Positions 1 to 12,200 of a stretch of 64,000 nucleotides of DNA are shown here, one piece after another. The stretch covers positions 62,001-126,000 of the forward strand of contig SFGZ01000004.1 of the NCBI GenBank assembly GCA_004557505.1, in the 5' to 3' direction. Within the stretch, counting starts at the first letter, position 1. Every line of letters starts with the position of its first letter. This DNA is from Coriobacteriaceae bacterium. Its GTDB lineage: Bacteria > Actinomycetota > Coriobacteriia > Coriobacteriales > Atopobiaceae. The position numbers and the translations under genes are program-made. Below the pieces are notes generated by a model, which was not told the DNA's origin, searched no databases, and was given only the letters and a program-made list of their open reading frames with translations.

Positions 1-184
1 GATAGCATCCTGGCGGGCGGCCCCGTCACTCACCGACCATCACCGCAATGTCGGTCGCGTCATCCCCCCGATATGTTATAAGTAAGATGACATTAGTTCA
101 GGGGGCCGCCGGAGGCTGCCCTTCACCCGCCGCAGCCCCCTGTGTCCATCCGTGCGGCTTGCCCGCAGGAGGGAAGGGGAGCAC

Positions 185-1537
185 ATGAGCAGGATCGTCA
201 TCGTTGGCGCCAACCACGCGGGGACCGCTGCGGCCAACGCCATTCTCGACAACCACCCGGGCAACGAGGTCGTGATCATCGACCAGAACAGCAACATCAG
301 CTTCCTGGGGTGTGGCATGGCGCTGTGGGTCGGTCAGCAGATCTCCGGTCCCGAAGGCCTCTTCTACCAGACCAAGGAGGGTTTCGAGGCCAAGGGCGCG
401 ACCGTCCTCATGGAGACGCGCGTCGAGTCCATAGACTATGACGCGCAGGTGGTCCATGCCGTCGCGGCAGACGGCGCGCGCATCGACGAGCCCTATGACA
501 AGCTCATCCTGGCCACCGGCTCGCTCCCCATCATCCCGCCCGTCGAGGGCATTGGCCTCGAGAACGTCCAGCGCGTGAAGCTCTTCCAGGACGCGCAGAT
601 CGTGGTCGACAAGCTCCAGGACCCCACGATCCGTCGCGTGACCGTTGTGGGCGCGGGCTACATCGGCGTCGAGCTGGCAGAGGCCTTCCGGCGCAATGGC
701 CTTGATGTCACGCTTGTCGACATGGCCCCCACCTGCATCTCCAGCAACTTCGACAAGGAGTTCTCCGACCTCATGGCCGCAAACCTCCGCGACCATGGCA
801 TCGAGCTTGCCTTTAGCGAGAAGGTCCTGAGGCTCGAGGGCGAGGGCGGCGAGGTGGCCCGCGTGGTCACCGACAAGGGAACGTACGAGACCGACCTCGT
901 GTGCATGTGCATCGGCTTCAAGCCTAACACCAAGCTCTTCGCCGACGCGGGCTTTGACACGCTGAGGAACGGCGCCCTTCTCGTCAACCATCACCAGGAG
1001 ACCAGCCGCAAGGGCGTGTACGCGATAGGGGACTGCTCAAGCTGCTTCTACAACGCCAAGGACGGCGAGCCGGCCTACATCGCGCTGGCGACTAACGCCG
1101 TGCGCTCGGGCATCGTGGCCGGCCACAACGCCTGCGGGACGACGATCGAGAGCGCGGGCGTGCAGGGCTCCTCGGGCATCTGCATCTACGATCTCAAGAT
1201 GGTCGCGACCGGCCTCACCGAGGCGGCGGCGCGCAGGGCGGGATACGACGTCCGCGTGAGCGACTTCTCGCAGGTGCAGAAGGCGACCTTCGTGGAGACC
1301 GAGAACCCCGAGGTCAAGATTCGCGTGGTCTTCGACGGCACCACGCGCAGGGTCCTTGGCGCGCAGATGGCGTCGACCTATGACATGAGCGCCGGCATCC
1401 ACATGTTCTCGCTTGCCATCCAGGAGGGGCTGACCATCGACCGCCTGGCGCTGCTCGACGTCTTCTTCCTCCCGCACTTCAACCAGCCGTACAACTACTA
1501 CACCATGGCGACATACTCCGCGGTCTTGGGCGCGTGA
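185..1537 (+). CDS. nox: FAD-dependent NADH oxidase / CoA-disulfide reductase-like flavoprotein
   Basis: Protein of 450 residues of the pyridine nucleotide-disulfide reductase class. An N-terminal FAD-binding GxxxxG motif (IVIVGANHAG, residues 4-13) includes the His10 position typical of NADH oxidases. A single redox cysteine, Cys43 in SFLGCGMALW, matches the cysteine-sulfenate site of water-forming NADH oxidases and the CoA-disulfide reductase cysteine. An NAD-binding fold follows (VVGAGYIGVELAEAF, about 160-175), then the second FAD motif AIGDCSS and a C-terminal dimerisation domain. Family knowledge: such enzymes reduce oxygen to water with NADH in the cytosol, a common oxygen-scavenging route in anaerobes. 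ATG 185 was chosen over an in-frame ATG 33 bases upstream because GGAGGGAAGGGGAG precedes it. Single-gene unit followed by a strong terminator. CoA-disulfide reductase cannot be excluded. Confidence 0.85.
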   Translation: MSRIVIVGANHAGTAAANAILDNHPGNEVVIIDQNSNISFLGCGMALWVGQQISGPEGLFYQTKEGFEAKGATVLMETRVESIDYDAQVVHAVAADGARIDEPYDKLILATGSLPIIPPVEGIGLENVQRVKLFQDAQIVVDKLQDPTIRRVTVVGAGYIGVELAEAFRRNGLDVTLVDMAPTCISSNFDKEFSDLMAANLRDHGIELAFSEKVLRLEGEGGEVARVVTDKGTYETDLVCMCIGFKPNTKLFADAGFDTLRNGALLVNHHQETSRKGVYAIGDCSSCFYNAKDGEPAYIALATNAVRSGIVAGHNACGTTIESAGVQGSSGICIYDLKMVATGLTEAAARRAGYDVRVSDFSQVQKATFVETENPEVKIRVVFDGTTRRVLGAQMASTYDMSAGIHMFSLAIQEGLTIDRLALLDVFFLPHFNQPYNYYTMATYSAVLGA

Positions 1538-1562
1538 GGCACAGGGACAGCCCCTTGCCCCA
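1535..1562. repeat. Dispersed palindromic repeat (GGGACAGYCCC family), copy 1
   Basis: Imperfect palindrome with core tgaggcacagggacagcccc, overlapping the nox stop codon. It belongs to a family also seen at 1635, 4305, 9057 and 14804, with the shared pattern gagac-AGGGGACagTCCCC-ttgtctc. All copies are intergenic or at gene ends. Confidence 0.6.
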
Positions 1563-1578
1563 TTCTTGTCGGGAATCA

Positions 1579-1616
1579 GCGCCCCGGCGTCATCTTGACG
1601 CCGGGGCGCACTTTTT
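1579..1616 (+). terminator. Rho-independent terminator of the NADH oxidase gene
   Basis: Perfect 14-bp stem (left arm gcgccccggcgtca at 1579-1592, right arm 1596-1609) with a 3-nt loop, followed by a run of five T at 1612-1616. It sits 42 bases past the nox stop. Confidence 0.9.
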
Positions 1617-1634
1617 CGCGGCGGTGCCTCAGAC

Positions 1635-1661
1635 GAGACAAGGGGACCGTCCCTCTGCCCC
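1635..1661. repeat. Dispersed palindromic repeat (GGGACNGTCCC family), copy 2
   Basis: gagacaaggggaccgtccct followed by ctgcccc. Same family as copies at 1535, 4305, 9057 and 14804. It lies in the nox-pcrA gap, upstream of the pcrA promoter region. Confidence 0.6.
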
Positions 1662-1751
1662 CACCATGCGGAACTCTGTTGGAGGTTCCCGTTGGTGTCG
1701 TCTCCGGGCGTTAGACTCTTGTGAGCAGACTCGATATCACAGGAGACATGC

Positions 1752-4286
<2,535 letters not shown>

Positions 4287-4304
4287 GGCACGCGGCGTAG
4301 TCGG

Positions 4305-4333
4305 TGAGACAAGGGGACAGTCCCTCTGTCTCA
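4305..4333. repeat. Dispersed palindromic repeat, copy 3 (between convergent genes)
   Basis: Near-perfect palindrome beginning tgagacaaggggacagtccc and ending tctgtctca. It sits between the pcrA stop and the stop of the convergent minus-strand gene, which it overlaps by three bases. It could form a hairpin in both transcripts and act as a bidirectional terminator, though no T-run follows. Confidence 0.65.
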
Positions 4334-5326
4334 TAGGTACTCAGAGACGATTTCCGAACACGTCTCCCTGTATGATTTCTCTGCGTCGGGTGACTCGACA
4401 TAGAGGTCAACCTTGCAGGCGGCAGCAAAGGTCACGTCCGGCAGAGCCTTCAGCGCCTCAACGAGCGGTTGGTTGTCCTTTTGTTCGTCATTTTGTTCAG
4501 ATGTCGTCCCAAAAGGTACAGGTGTATTCTCGACAGCGCCCTCTTCTGTGGGAAGGTTTGCGCAGAATACTCTCGGCCTCGAGACATCTCCATCTTGGAT
4601 TGGAATGCGCCCGTAAAGACTTGTCACAATGCCGAACCGCGCATCCTCCACACCGGATATGTCTGCATTTGATGTGCAGTTGAGAAAGAACAGGTACGTT
4701 TCCCCAGATCTCAGGGGCGTGAAGAAGTTTGCATACAGGCTGCGACCTGAACTTGGGCACACCTCCCTGACAGACCCCCCATCGGCTGCCGAGGAACTAG
4801 CAGGCTGAATTGCAAACTCGTCGTACACGCATATGACATCGCCTTCCGTCAGATCAAGCTTTGGCAGGGCATATGTCTCCCCGCGAGAAGTTGCCTTCGA
4901 CGTTTCGCTGAGAGGAACAATGATTCTCTCCACGACAACGTTTGTTACAAAGGTGCCGTAGCGATACACGCGATTCTGCGTCACCCTCCCTACAACTACC
5001 AGGTCGGCCAGAAGGCCCGGGTCACGGGGCTGCATACCAAGCCGTGCTGACATCTGCGGAATCGTTGCCGTGCTCAGCATCGCATCTTCCGAATATCGTT
5101 CTCTCCAAGCAGACCTAATCTCGTCTTCTCCATATGTCTTTGTCAGCTTCTCTGGTACATATGACGCTTGGAATGCAAAGCCATCCAAGGCATTTGCATC
5201 CGCATTGACGTTGGTCAAGCTGCTCCTAAACAGTATTGATCCTACCAGCAACGCTAGGCAGCACAGTGCGAACGCGCTTCCCGGTAGAGCATCCACTACG
5301 CGCCTGCGCAGCTCATACCCCATCAT
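4331..5326 (-). CDS. Membrane-anchored protein with large exported domain, last gene of ABC operon
   Basis: Protein of about 331 residues of unrecognised family. One N-terminal membrane segment (about residues 16-31, AFALCCLALLVGSILF) follows a basic start MMGYELRRR, so the remaining ~290 residues are probably outside the cell. The exported part is rich in Ser/Thr/Asp and has several Cys (VICVYDE, REVCPSS, FLNCTS, RVFCANL, AACKVDL, ETCSEIV). The start ATG overlaps the stop of the ATPase gene upstream, which shows translational coupling; the longer in-frame extension would overlap the ATPase and is rejected. It is the last gene of a six-gene minus-strand operon. It may be an accessory, sensor or immunity-type partner of the transporter; this is inference. 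Confidence 0.7.
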   Translation of the reverse strand: MMGYELRRRVVDALPGSAFALCCLALLVGSILFRSSLTNVNADANALDGFAFQASYVPEKLTKTYGEDEIRSAWRERYSEDAMLSTATIPQMSARLGMQPRDPGLLADLVVVGRVTQNRVYRYGTFVTNVVVERIIVPLSETSKATSRGETYALPKLDLTEGDVICVYDEFAIQPASSSAADGGSVREVCPSSGRSLYANFFTPLRSGETYLFFLNCTSNADISGVEDARFGIVTSLYGRIPIQDGDVSRPRVFCANLPTEEGAVENTPVPFGTTSEQNDEQKDNQPLVEALKALPDVTFAAACKVDLYVESPDAEKSYRETCSEIVSEYL

Positions 5327-5969
5327 GACTCTGCCCCCAATCTGATATCCGCCCCTCAGAAAGAGTGATGCAGCAGTCAAAGAGCTCTTCGAGCTGGGGC
5401 TGGTTGTGGCAGGACACCAAGACGGTTGCACCGCGTCGCGCCTGAGACGTAATCACCTCTTTAATAAGTATGGCTCCGTGTTTGTCAAGGGCGTTGGTCG
5501 GCTCGTCAAGAATGAGAAGGTCGGGATGCTCCATAATCGCCTGGGCAATGGCAAGGCGCTGTCTCATACCCGCACTGTATGAGGAAGTTGGGCGTTTATC
5601 CGAAGGGTCAAGCCCAACAGACCTCAGCGCCTCTTTGACCTCTTCCTCGCCAACTAGCTTACGGATACTGGCCAGGGCTTCTAGGTTCTTGAGTCCGCTT
5701 AGCTCTTCCCAATACCCTGACGAATCCAGCATAATCCCCAGATTGACAGGGTAAGGCCTTCTCCTGCTTACCTCCTTTCCGTCAACTGAGATTGACCCGC
5801 TGTCAATCTTCACAAGGGAGGCAATCGCACGAAACAGCATTGATTTTCCCGATCCGTTGCTGCCCATGATGCCCGCAATGGCCCCCTTGGGAACGGAGAA
5901 CGATATGTCATCAAGCACTAACCTGCCTCGAAGTGCCTTTGTGACTTCGTTTGCTGACACATAGTCCAT
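5313..5969 (-). CDS. ABC transporter ATP-binding protein
   Basis: Complete nucleotide-binding subunit of 218 residues. Walker A is GSNGSGKS (about residues 34-41), the ABC signature is YSAGMRQRLAIA, and Walker B is LLILDEPTNALD followed by a switch His (SCHNQPQLEELF). ATG 5969 is preceded by GAGGAGG at 8 bases, better than an upstream TTG. The upstream stop (5981-5983) lies 11 bases before it, and the downstream gene starts inside its last codons, so translation is coupled. With three neighbouring multi-span proteins it should drive an exporter or a membrane-remodelling (CcmA/NatA-like) complex for the small secreted protein at the head of the operon; this link is inference from gene order. 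Confidence 0.93.
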   Translation of the reverse strand: MDYVSANEVTKALRGRLVLDDISFSVPKGAIAGIMGSNGSGKSMLFRAIASLVKIDSGSISVDGKEVSRRRPYPVNLGIMLDSSGYWEELSGLKNLEALASIRKLVGEEEVKEALRSVGLDPSDKRPTSSYSAGMRQRLAIAQAIMEHPDLLILDEPTNALDKHGAILIKEVITSQARRGATVLVSCHNQPQLEELFDCCITLSEGRISDWGQSHDGV

Positions 5970-5980
5970 ACAGGGCCTCC

Positions 5981-6757
5981 TCAAAGAACATCAAGACGCC
6001 TTACCTTGCAGAGAAGCAGCGCAAGAGCTACCAAACCGAGCAGCGCAAGATAAGCACATGAGATAACGTACGAATGCACATCGAGACCCACGCTCGTGAC
6101 AGGCCCCCCAAAAGAGAGGCCGTGGACCGCCATAAGACTATGGAAGCTCGGCAGCACAGCAAGCACAAGGGCAAAGGTGCGCGGATCCAAAAGAGTTATT
6201 GCAAACAAGGAGCCCAATCGCACCATCGCTGTCAGGACACCTGTGAGCACTCCACTAACGCTGTTTGCGAGCAGCGTCCCTGTCAAAACAGCAAAAAAGA
6301 GATATAGGGAGCTGAGAAACTGGGACCCAGATATCAAGGGGAGCGCGCGTATGGCTGCGTCTCTACCATACAGAGCAATCATGAGCATAATAATTGCCAC
6401 TTCAGCTGCGATATGCATAAGAGCATCAGACGCAAGCAGGCAAGCCACTCCCCGCATCGTAGGCCGCCTCATTCCGCCACAACGGGGCATAAGCAGCGCT
6501 CCACGTTCCCGCAAGTCGCTTAGGGGCCTTCCCACCAAAAGATACAGCTCAAGCATCATTGGAGCGGCAAAGGCCAGCTGCTCAAAGACAGCAGATCCAT
6601 CATAAAACGCCTTGGCGTAGCAGGCACCCGCCATAACATTGACGAGAGCGATTTCGGGGCTGTAGATGAGATATGCAGATACACAAGCAAACTGCACTAC
6701 AGCGCAGACAGCTATGACATGCACATCAGTTCGCGTTATCAGAGGAATCTGGGTCAT
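5981..6757 (-). CDS. ABC transporter permease-like membrane protein 3
   Basis: 258 residues with about six hydrophobic segments (for example AVCAVVQFACVSAYLIY, AAPMMLELYLLV, AEVAIIMLMIALY, LYLFFAVLTGTLLANSVSG, YLALLGLVALALLLC). I see no motif naming a family; by context it is an ABC-2-like membrane subunit. The start at 6757 follows GTGGAGTAGGTCC and lies just after the upstream stop (6762-6764); the longer in-frame extension lies inside the upstream gene and is not supported. GC content and codon choice (frequent ATA, AGA, TCA) differ from the GC-rich flanks, as for the whole operon. Confidence 0.75.
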   Translation of the reverse strand: MTQIPLITRTDVHVIAVCAVVQFACVSAYLIYSPEIALVNVMAGACYAKAFYDGSAVFEQLAFAAPMMLELYLLVGRPLSDLRERGALLMPRCGGMRRPTMRGVACLLASDALMHIAAEVAIIMLMIALYGRDAAIRALPLISGSQFLSSLYLFFAVLTGTLLANSVSGVLTGVLTAMVRLGSLFAITLLDPRTFALVLAVLPSFHSLMAVHGLSFGGPVTSVGLDVHSYVISCAYLALLGLVALALLLCKVRRLDVL

Positions 6758-6761
6758 GGAC

Positions 6762-7496
6762 CTACTCCACGCTAGTACGATAGTAGTCACGTTCCTGCGA
6801 CGCCAGATAGAGCAGGAGAAGTCCGATGCCACACCAACCAAATAAGCGACCAACAGCAGCAAGGGCATCCGGCGGACTCAAGAGAATGGCCGAGACATTT
6901 GTCCATCCAATATTGGCAAACCACATCCCTCTGAGCGGAGACATCGCAAGGAAGTAATCTGACAATCCATAGGCAAAGGCCACCAGCACCGCCGTGCTCG
7001 CTCTGGTGGAGCCCAGTACATACACGACAAGCATCAGGAGGGCACAGCTCATAAAGAAGAGAGTGAATCCAGCATACTCCGCCGCGAAGAAAAGCACGGA
7101 CAGACCACCCTCTAGAGTTGGGACACCAGATATCCAGAAGAAAACGCCCTCGCACGCGAGCAGCAATGCCGAATAGAGAAGAGACACGGAAAACGCTACC
7201 GCTGTCGCTACCGCAATTCCCGATGACACCCCGCCACGTCGCACGATTTGCGGAACGCTTCCTACAAAGACGAGGATGGGATAAGCCAAGATGAGAAAGG
7301 CAGGGTTATACATAATTCCTGCATACAGCCCATGGTTGACCCCTTCAAATAAACGAACAAACGCGACATCGCCCATGGCTGTCATATCATCTCTCATGAC
7401 CATCACGTAGCCAAGCGCCACAGCGCCAATGGTAACCAGGATGCTCAGTGGCACGCGATGCCTCAGAGAGCGAAAGTAGCCCAGAAGACCGCTCAT
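6762..7496 (-). CDS. ABC transporter permease-like membrane protein 2
   Basis: 244 residues, about six membrane segments (VPLSILVTIGAVALGYVMVM, FLILAYPILVFVGSVPQIV, AVAFSVSLLYSALLLACEG, FFMSCALLMLVVYVLG, AVLVAFAYGLSDYFL, GIGLLLLYLAS). Its ATG overlaps the stop of the gene upstream as ATGA, so the two are coupled. The family is not recognised. By topology and position it pairs with the two other membrane proteins and the ATPase of this operon. Confidence 0.75.
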   Translation of the reverse strand: MSGLLGYFRSLRHRVPLSILVTIGAVALGYVMVMRDDMTAMGDVAFVRLFEGVNHGLYAGIMYNPAFLILAYPILVFVGSVPQIVRRGGVSSGIAVATAVAFSVSLLYSALLLACEGVFFWISGVPTLEGGLSVLFFAAEYAGFTLFFMSCALLMLVVYVLGSTRASTAVLVAFAYGLSDYFLAMSPLRGMWFANIGWTNVSAILLSPPDALAAVGRLFGWCGIGLLLLYLASQERDYYRTSVE

Positions 7497-8347
7497 ATAT
7501 AATCCCCTCGCACAATATACTGGTGCACCAAAATTGCACCTACGCAGAGAACGAGCAGACAGACGGGAGCAAGCAACGTAAGAAGCAGAGTCTGCCCTTC
7601 AGCATGGGAGACGCTTATCAGCAGGCTGGATGTTGGGTTGATCGGGACTGGCAGGACTTGACTTGACAGCAGAAGCAACGCCGTAGGAAAGGCGAGGACC
7701 AAGAGACTACCTCTTCTTACAAAGAGCGAGATAGCAAATGAGAGCAGAGCCATAACACCCATGTAAAATGCGTCGTACAACATATATGCAGCATTAAATA
7801 GGTATGGATTCATACCTGCAAGAGGGCCAAAGGGAAGCCGAGAAAGATACGACATTCTCGTCTCCATCTCAGCCGCATTGCTCAGATATCCTATCTGAAA
7901 GGAGTCTACGTCGGCTTGCACGGGAAATACGAAGAACGCCATCAGCTGTGAGACAAGTTCGAACAGAAGAACAAATAGAAATGACGAGAGAAAGACGAGG
8001 AGCGCCGACGAAACGATATAGGCGTCAGGTGATGTGCGGGAGACGAGGGCAGGCAACCGTGCGGTCTGGGTATCTTGTAAGAGCACATCTCCGTAAAGCG
8101 AGCAGGCAAGAATCGGTATGATAAGCAGCACGCAAAAGACCCAGAGATAGGTGTGCATGCTCTCGTAGTTTCCCATCCATCCCACGGCCGCAGACGGCAG
8201 CTCGCCAGTATCGTGAGCCCAAAATCGCGAGAGACCCTGGAGAAAAACTACCGTTATGGCGGCGAAGCAAATGGCTGTCGCGAATTTTAAGCGTCTCGAA
8301 GCAAACAGCAGCTTAGCTTTGACGCGAAGCAGAGAAACAGCGGCCAT
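7493..8347 (-). CDS. ABC transporter permease-like membrane protein 1
   Basis: 284 residues with about six membrane segments, starting with a basic region (LLRVKAKLLFASRRLKF) then TAICFAAITVVFLQGL, LWVFCVLLIIPILACSLYGD, LLVFLSSFLFVLLFELVSQL, GVMALLSFAISLFV, LLVLAFPTALLLLSS and APVCLLVLCVGAILVHQY. This arrangement is typical of ABC-2-type permeases. ATG 8347 is preferred over ATG 8386 because GAGAGGGG lies about 5 bases upstream; ATG 8362 is also possible. It is 60 bases downstream of the gene for the secreted protein and overlaps the next gene by 4 bases. Confidence 0.75.
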   Translation of the reverse strand: MAAVSLLRVKAKLLFASRRLKFATAICFAAITVVFLQGLSRFWAHDTGELPSAAVGWMGNYESMHTYLWVFCVLLIIPILACSLYGDVLLQDTQTARLPALVSRTSPDAYIVSSALLVFLSSFLFVLLFELVSQLMAFFVFPVQADVDSFQIGYLSNAAEMETRMSYLSRLPFGPLAGMNPYLFNAAYMLYDAFYMGVMALLSFAISLFVRRGSLLVLAFPTALLLLSSQVLPVPINPTSSLLISVSHAEGQTLLLTLLAPVCLLVLCVGAILVHQYIVRGDYI

Positions 8348-8406
8348 AGGCACCCCTCTCATGGGCGCATGGAGCCATCCCTCCATGCGCCCACATATAT
8401 CGGTCT

Positions 8407-8808
8407 TTATCCGTTGAGGTCATACCAGCCGGTTACATAATCGGATATAGGCCCATTTCCGATGGCACGTCCATAGAGGGTGGCGTAACCTCCATAGGCT
8501 CTTGCATGAGCATTAACGTAAGCTCCCCACGTATACTCTCCCCTTTCGAGGTCAATACCGGCTCCTATATACGTTCCGCTATCGTCATCGACCCAGAAAT
8601 GCCCTCCGTTTGGCGAAGAGGACGAGAGTTCAACATAGTACGTCGTGCTACCCGCAGTCTTGTTTGCCCCCGCGCACCACCCTCTGCCCTGCCACGCGGG
8701 AAGTGTCGCTTCAAAATAGGTTCCCGCCATGGCTGAGCCAGCAAAGCTCAAGACACATGCCAAGCCGAGAAGGATAGAGAAAATGGCCGTCCTTGTCCTG
8801 TTCCTCAT
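8407..8808 (-). CDS. Small secreted protein heading an ABC-transporter operon
   Basis: 133 residues with a clear signal peptide: basic RNRTRT, a hydrophobic stretch IFSILLGLACVLSFAGS and a likely cleavage after AMA (about residue 28). The mature ~105 residues are rich in Gly, Tyr, Ser and Trp, with one Cys (GRGWCAGAN), a hydrophilic centre (FWVDDDSGTYIGAG) and the end DYVTGWYDLNG. GAGGAAAGGA precedes the ATG. It heads the operon of three permease-like proteins and an ATPase, an arrangement like that of secreted peptides or bacteriocins with dedicated transport or immunity systems. I could not match it to lactococcin 972. The C-terminal pattern faintly recalls DUF2712-type secreted proteins, from memory only. 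Function unknown. Confidence 0.75.
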   Translation of the reverse strand: MRNRTRTAIFSILLGLACVLSFAGSAMAGTYFEATLPAWQGRGWCAGANKTAGSTTYYVELSSSSPNGGHFWVDDDSGTYIGAGIDLERGEYTWGAYVNAHARAYGGYATLYGRAIGNGPISDYVTGWYDLNG

Positions 8809-9265
8809 GGTTGCGTCCTTTCCTCAGAAGAAGCCTCCGCTACTCAAACCCAATCGGAGACGCTTGAATTCCTTGAAAAGAAGGTACAGCCTCTGAGGAG
8901 GTGTCAGATACCAGTCCCACCTGCCCCCCCTCTTGCTGAACAGCACAACTCTCACCACCATTCAAACAGTGTCATGTTTAAGTCTTATCCTATATGGTTC
9001 TTACCAATGTGGAGCTTCCGTATTTGTTAGTGGCAATTTCTTTGCGATGAATGACATGAGACAAGGGGACAGCCCCTGTCCCAGACGTATCACAAATGCA
9101 TAACCAATACGCATGGGTAGCTGCACTTATCGATGCTTCGCTACCCCCCGCGGATCTCTGCGTCACTCGTTGGCGCCACTCCTTTAGTCTGACGCATGCG
9201 AAGTGCCGCTCGCCCAAGGGCGGATGCCTTCATAGCCCAGATGCCCCGGAGAAGAGGAGTGCGCC
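8809..9265. other. Divergent intergenic region, no gene seen
   Basis: 457 bases between the minus-strand secreted-protein operon and the plus-strand glycosidase gene; both promoters should lie here. It contains one palindromic repeat (9057-9086) and an AT-rich stretch near 8950-9050. I found no convincing ORF or RNA. Confidence 0.6.
9057..9086. repeat. Dispersed palindromic repeat, copy 4
   Basis: tgagacaaggggacagcccc followed by tgtcccagac. Same family as the copies at 1535, 1635, 4305 and 14804. Confidence 0.6.
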
Positions 9266-12200
9266 GTGAGAAGAAGCGAGGTCCTGAGGAGCGTATGCGC
9301 GGCCATGGTGACGTTTGCCCTCGCGACGCAGTCGCTACCCGCCGTGGCCCTTGCCGCAAACAGGGGGCCTGCCGGAGGGGGAGTGAGCGTCACGAGCGAC
9401 GCTGCCGCCCATACCGTGACCATTGGCAACGGCGACATCTCGCGCACGTTCTCGACTGCCGACGGACGGCTTGCCACGACCCTGCTCTCCAATGGCCGCG
9501 CAGGCGTGACGTTTGACCCCGCGGATGGCAGCGAGGAGTTTGTCGTCCGCGTCGTGAGGCAGGCCAGCGCCGGCAAGCCTGCCGCTCCGGAGGCGCTCTC
9601 CCGCGAGGGCTGGACTGCCACCGACGACTCCCACGCAAAGGCGGGCAACAGCGACGGCCCCGCCCAGCTCCTACTCGACGGCGATGTCAACACCAACTGG
9701 AGCACGTGGTACCAGGATGGGAATGGCGTGGACGGCCAGCGCCAGGAGTACCCCTTCTCCGTGGTCATCGACCTCAACGGAGAGAAGAGCTTCTCGGCCT
9801 TCTCCATGACGCCCCGTCCGCAGGGCCCCGCAATCAACGGCAACAGCAAGGGCTACAAGCTCTACGTCTCCACATCTGCCGAGAAGCTCGACGCAGGCTC
9901 CGCCGCCTGGGGCAACCCCGTGGCCGAAGGCGAGTTTACCTACGATGGGACCGACCCGGCATACGTGAACCTCGACCACGCCCAGACGGCGACGCAGGTC
10001 AAGCTCGTGGTGACCTCCAACACCGCGGGCAACAACATCGCGGGGGGCGCGGAGTTCAACCTCTATCCAACCGCGGTGGCGATGCCCACCAGCGAGCTCG
10101 AGTTCTCTGCGAGCGACCTCGAGCTCGCTGGCGATCCGGTGGTCGCAGACACCACCGCCACCATCAACGGCGAGGCGAAGACGGGCAAGAAGCTCACCTT
10201 CAACTTCAGGCCCTATGCCTTTGGCGGCAACGGCGTCACCTACACCATCAGCGAGAACATCGTAATGTACGAGGGCGACCACTACATGCGGAAGTACCTC
10301 GACATCTCCGTGCCCGCCGGCCAGGCGGGGAGCGCGGCCATCGACTACATAGACCTCGAGCACCTGGGGACGAGCGGGGCCGACGCCACGTGGACCATCC
10401 CCCACGTGGGAGGCGTCGTGCAGATGGACCAGTTCAAGGCCAACCTCGGGCAGCCCATCTACATCCAGGGCATGTTCTTTGGATGCGAGTTCCCGGCCAC
10501 CGACACGCAGATCGAGGACGGCCTCGGGCACATCCGCTACTACACCGGCAAGGACTTCAATCGCCTCGCGGCCGACGGCCAGGCCGCGGCTGACGAGGCG
10601 GGCAACATCCACTACAACACGTGGCAGACGGTCGTCGGGGCCGCACGCAGCACCGACGCCTCGGTCGTGCAGTCAGACTTCTTCGATTACATCAATGACA
10701 TCGCGACGCCCTCGGAGTTCCGCATCCAGTACAACTCCTGGTTCGACAACATGATGAAGATCGACGACAAGAACATCCACGACTCCTTCATCGAGGTCGA
10801 TGCGCAGCTCGACGCCGTAGAGACGCGCCCTCTCGACTCCTACGTGGTGGATGACGGCTGGAACAACTACAACAACACCGACGCCTCGGTGGACGTCTCG
10901 AAATCCGGCGTAGGCAAGAACACCGAAGGTTTCTGGGCCTTCAACTCCAAGTTCCCCCAGGGGCTTACCCCCTCCAGCAAGCTGGTGGAGAACTTTGGCA
11001 GCAGCTTTGGCGTATGGGTGGGACCCCGCGGCGGCTACAACTTCTATCCCAACCTTGCCGACATCCTCACCGCGAGCGGCAGGGGCTCAAAGGCCGGATG
11101 GTCGATTGACGTGGCAGACCGCACCTACGTCAGGAACTTCCTCGAGATGGCCTGCGACTGGCAGGACAGGTATGGCGTCAACTACTGGAAGTGGGACGGC
11201 TTTGTCGACAAGGCCCAGTACGCCCACTTTGGCGCCGCCCGGGACGGCGTTCCCGGCTACGCGAACAACCACATGACCGGCGGCTACAACAACATGTACC
11301 ACGTGACCGACCTGTGGGAGGCCTGGATCGACCTCTTCGAGGGGGTGCGCGCAAACGCCGCCAAGAACGGCATCGACGACCTGTGGATCTCGCTCACCTG
11401 CTACGTGAACCCCAGCCCATGGTTTTTGCAGTGGGCAAACTCCGTGTGGATCCAGGACGTCTACGACCAGACCGATGCCGGCGAGGGTGACAGCAAGCTC
11501 GACAGGCAGCTCAACTACCGCGACGCCATGTACTACGACTTCATCAAGAACCACCAGTTCCAGTTCCCGCTCTCCCACATCTACAACCACGACCCCATCT
11601 ACGGCAAGGAAGGCACGAACATCACCAGGGACACTGCCACCGACGAGCAGTTCCAGAACTACCTCTACGCGCAGAGCGGCCGCGGCACGGCCTTCTGGGA
11701 GCTCTACTACTCCGAGAGCCTCATGACACAAGGCAAGTGGGAGGTGACCGCCGAGTTTCTCGACTGGGCGGAGCAGAACCACCACGTCCTTTCCAAGGCC
11801 AAGATGTTCGGCGGCTCTCCCGCATCCAACGCCCGTCTCGACAGCACCAACACCAGCGGCGCGGCCCACACATACGGCTACTCCGCCTTCGACGGCGAGC
11901 AGGGCATCGTGGTGCTGCGCAACCCCGCAACGTCGAGCCAGCAGGTCTCGTACGCCTTCAATGACACCAACGGCGTCCCTGCGGGCTCGGGCAGCTACGT
12001 CTACCACATCGAGCATGCCCACAAGCACGACGAGTCGCATGACGGCATCGCCCAGACGGGCACGCTGGAGTACGGCACGACCTACACCTGGACGCTCGAC
12101 GCAGGCGAGGCCCTCGTCCTCATGGTCTCCAAGGAGGCGGACACCCAGGCACCTGCCATCGAGCGCGTGTCCAGCGACGGCGCGGGCAACCTCACGGTCC

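Noticed and set aside
8407..8808. Secreted protein as a lactococcin 972-type bacteriocin
   Set aside because: The mature sequence lacks the spacing of aromatic/His residues I know from that family, and the operon lacks the large MacB-like membrane protein.
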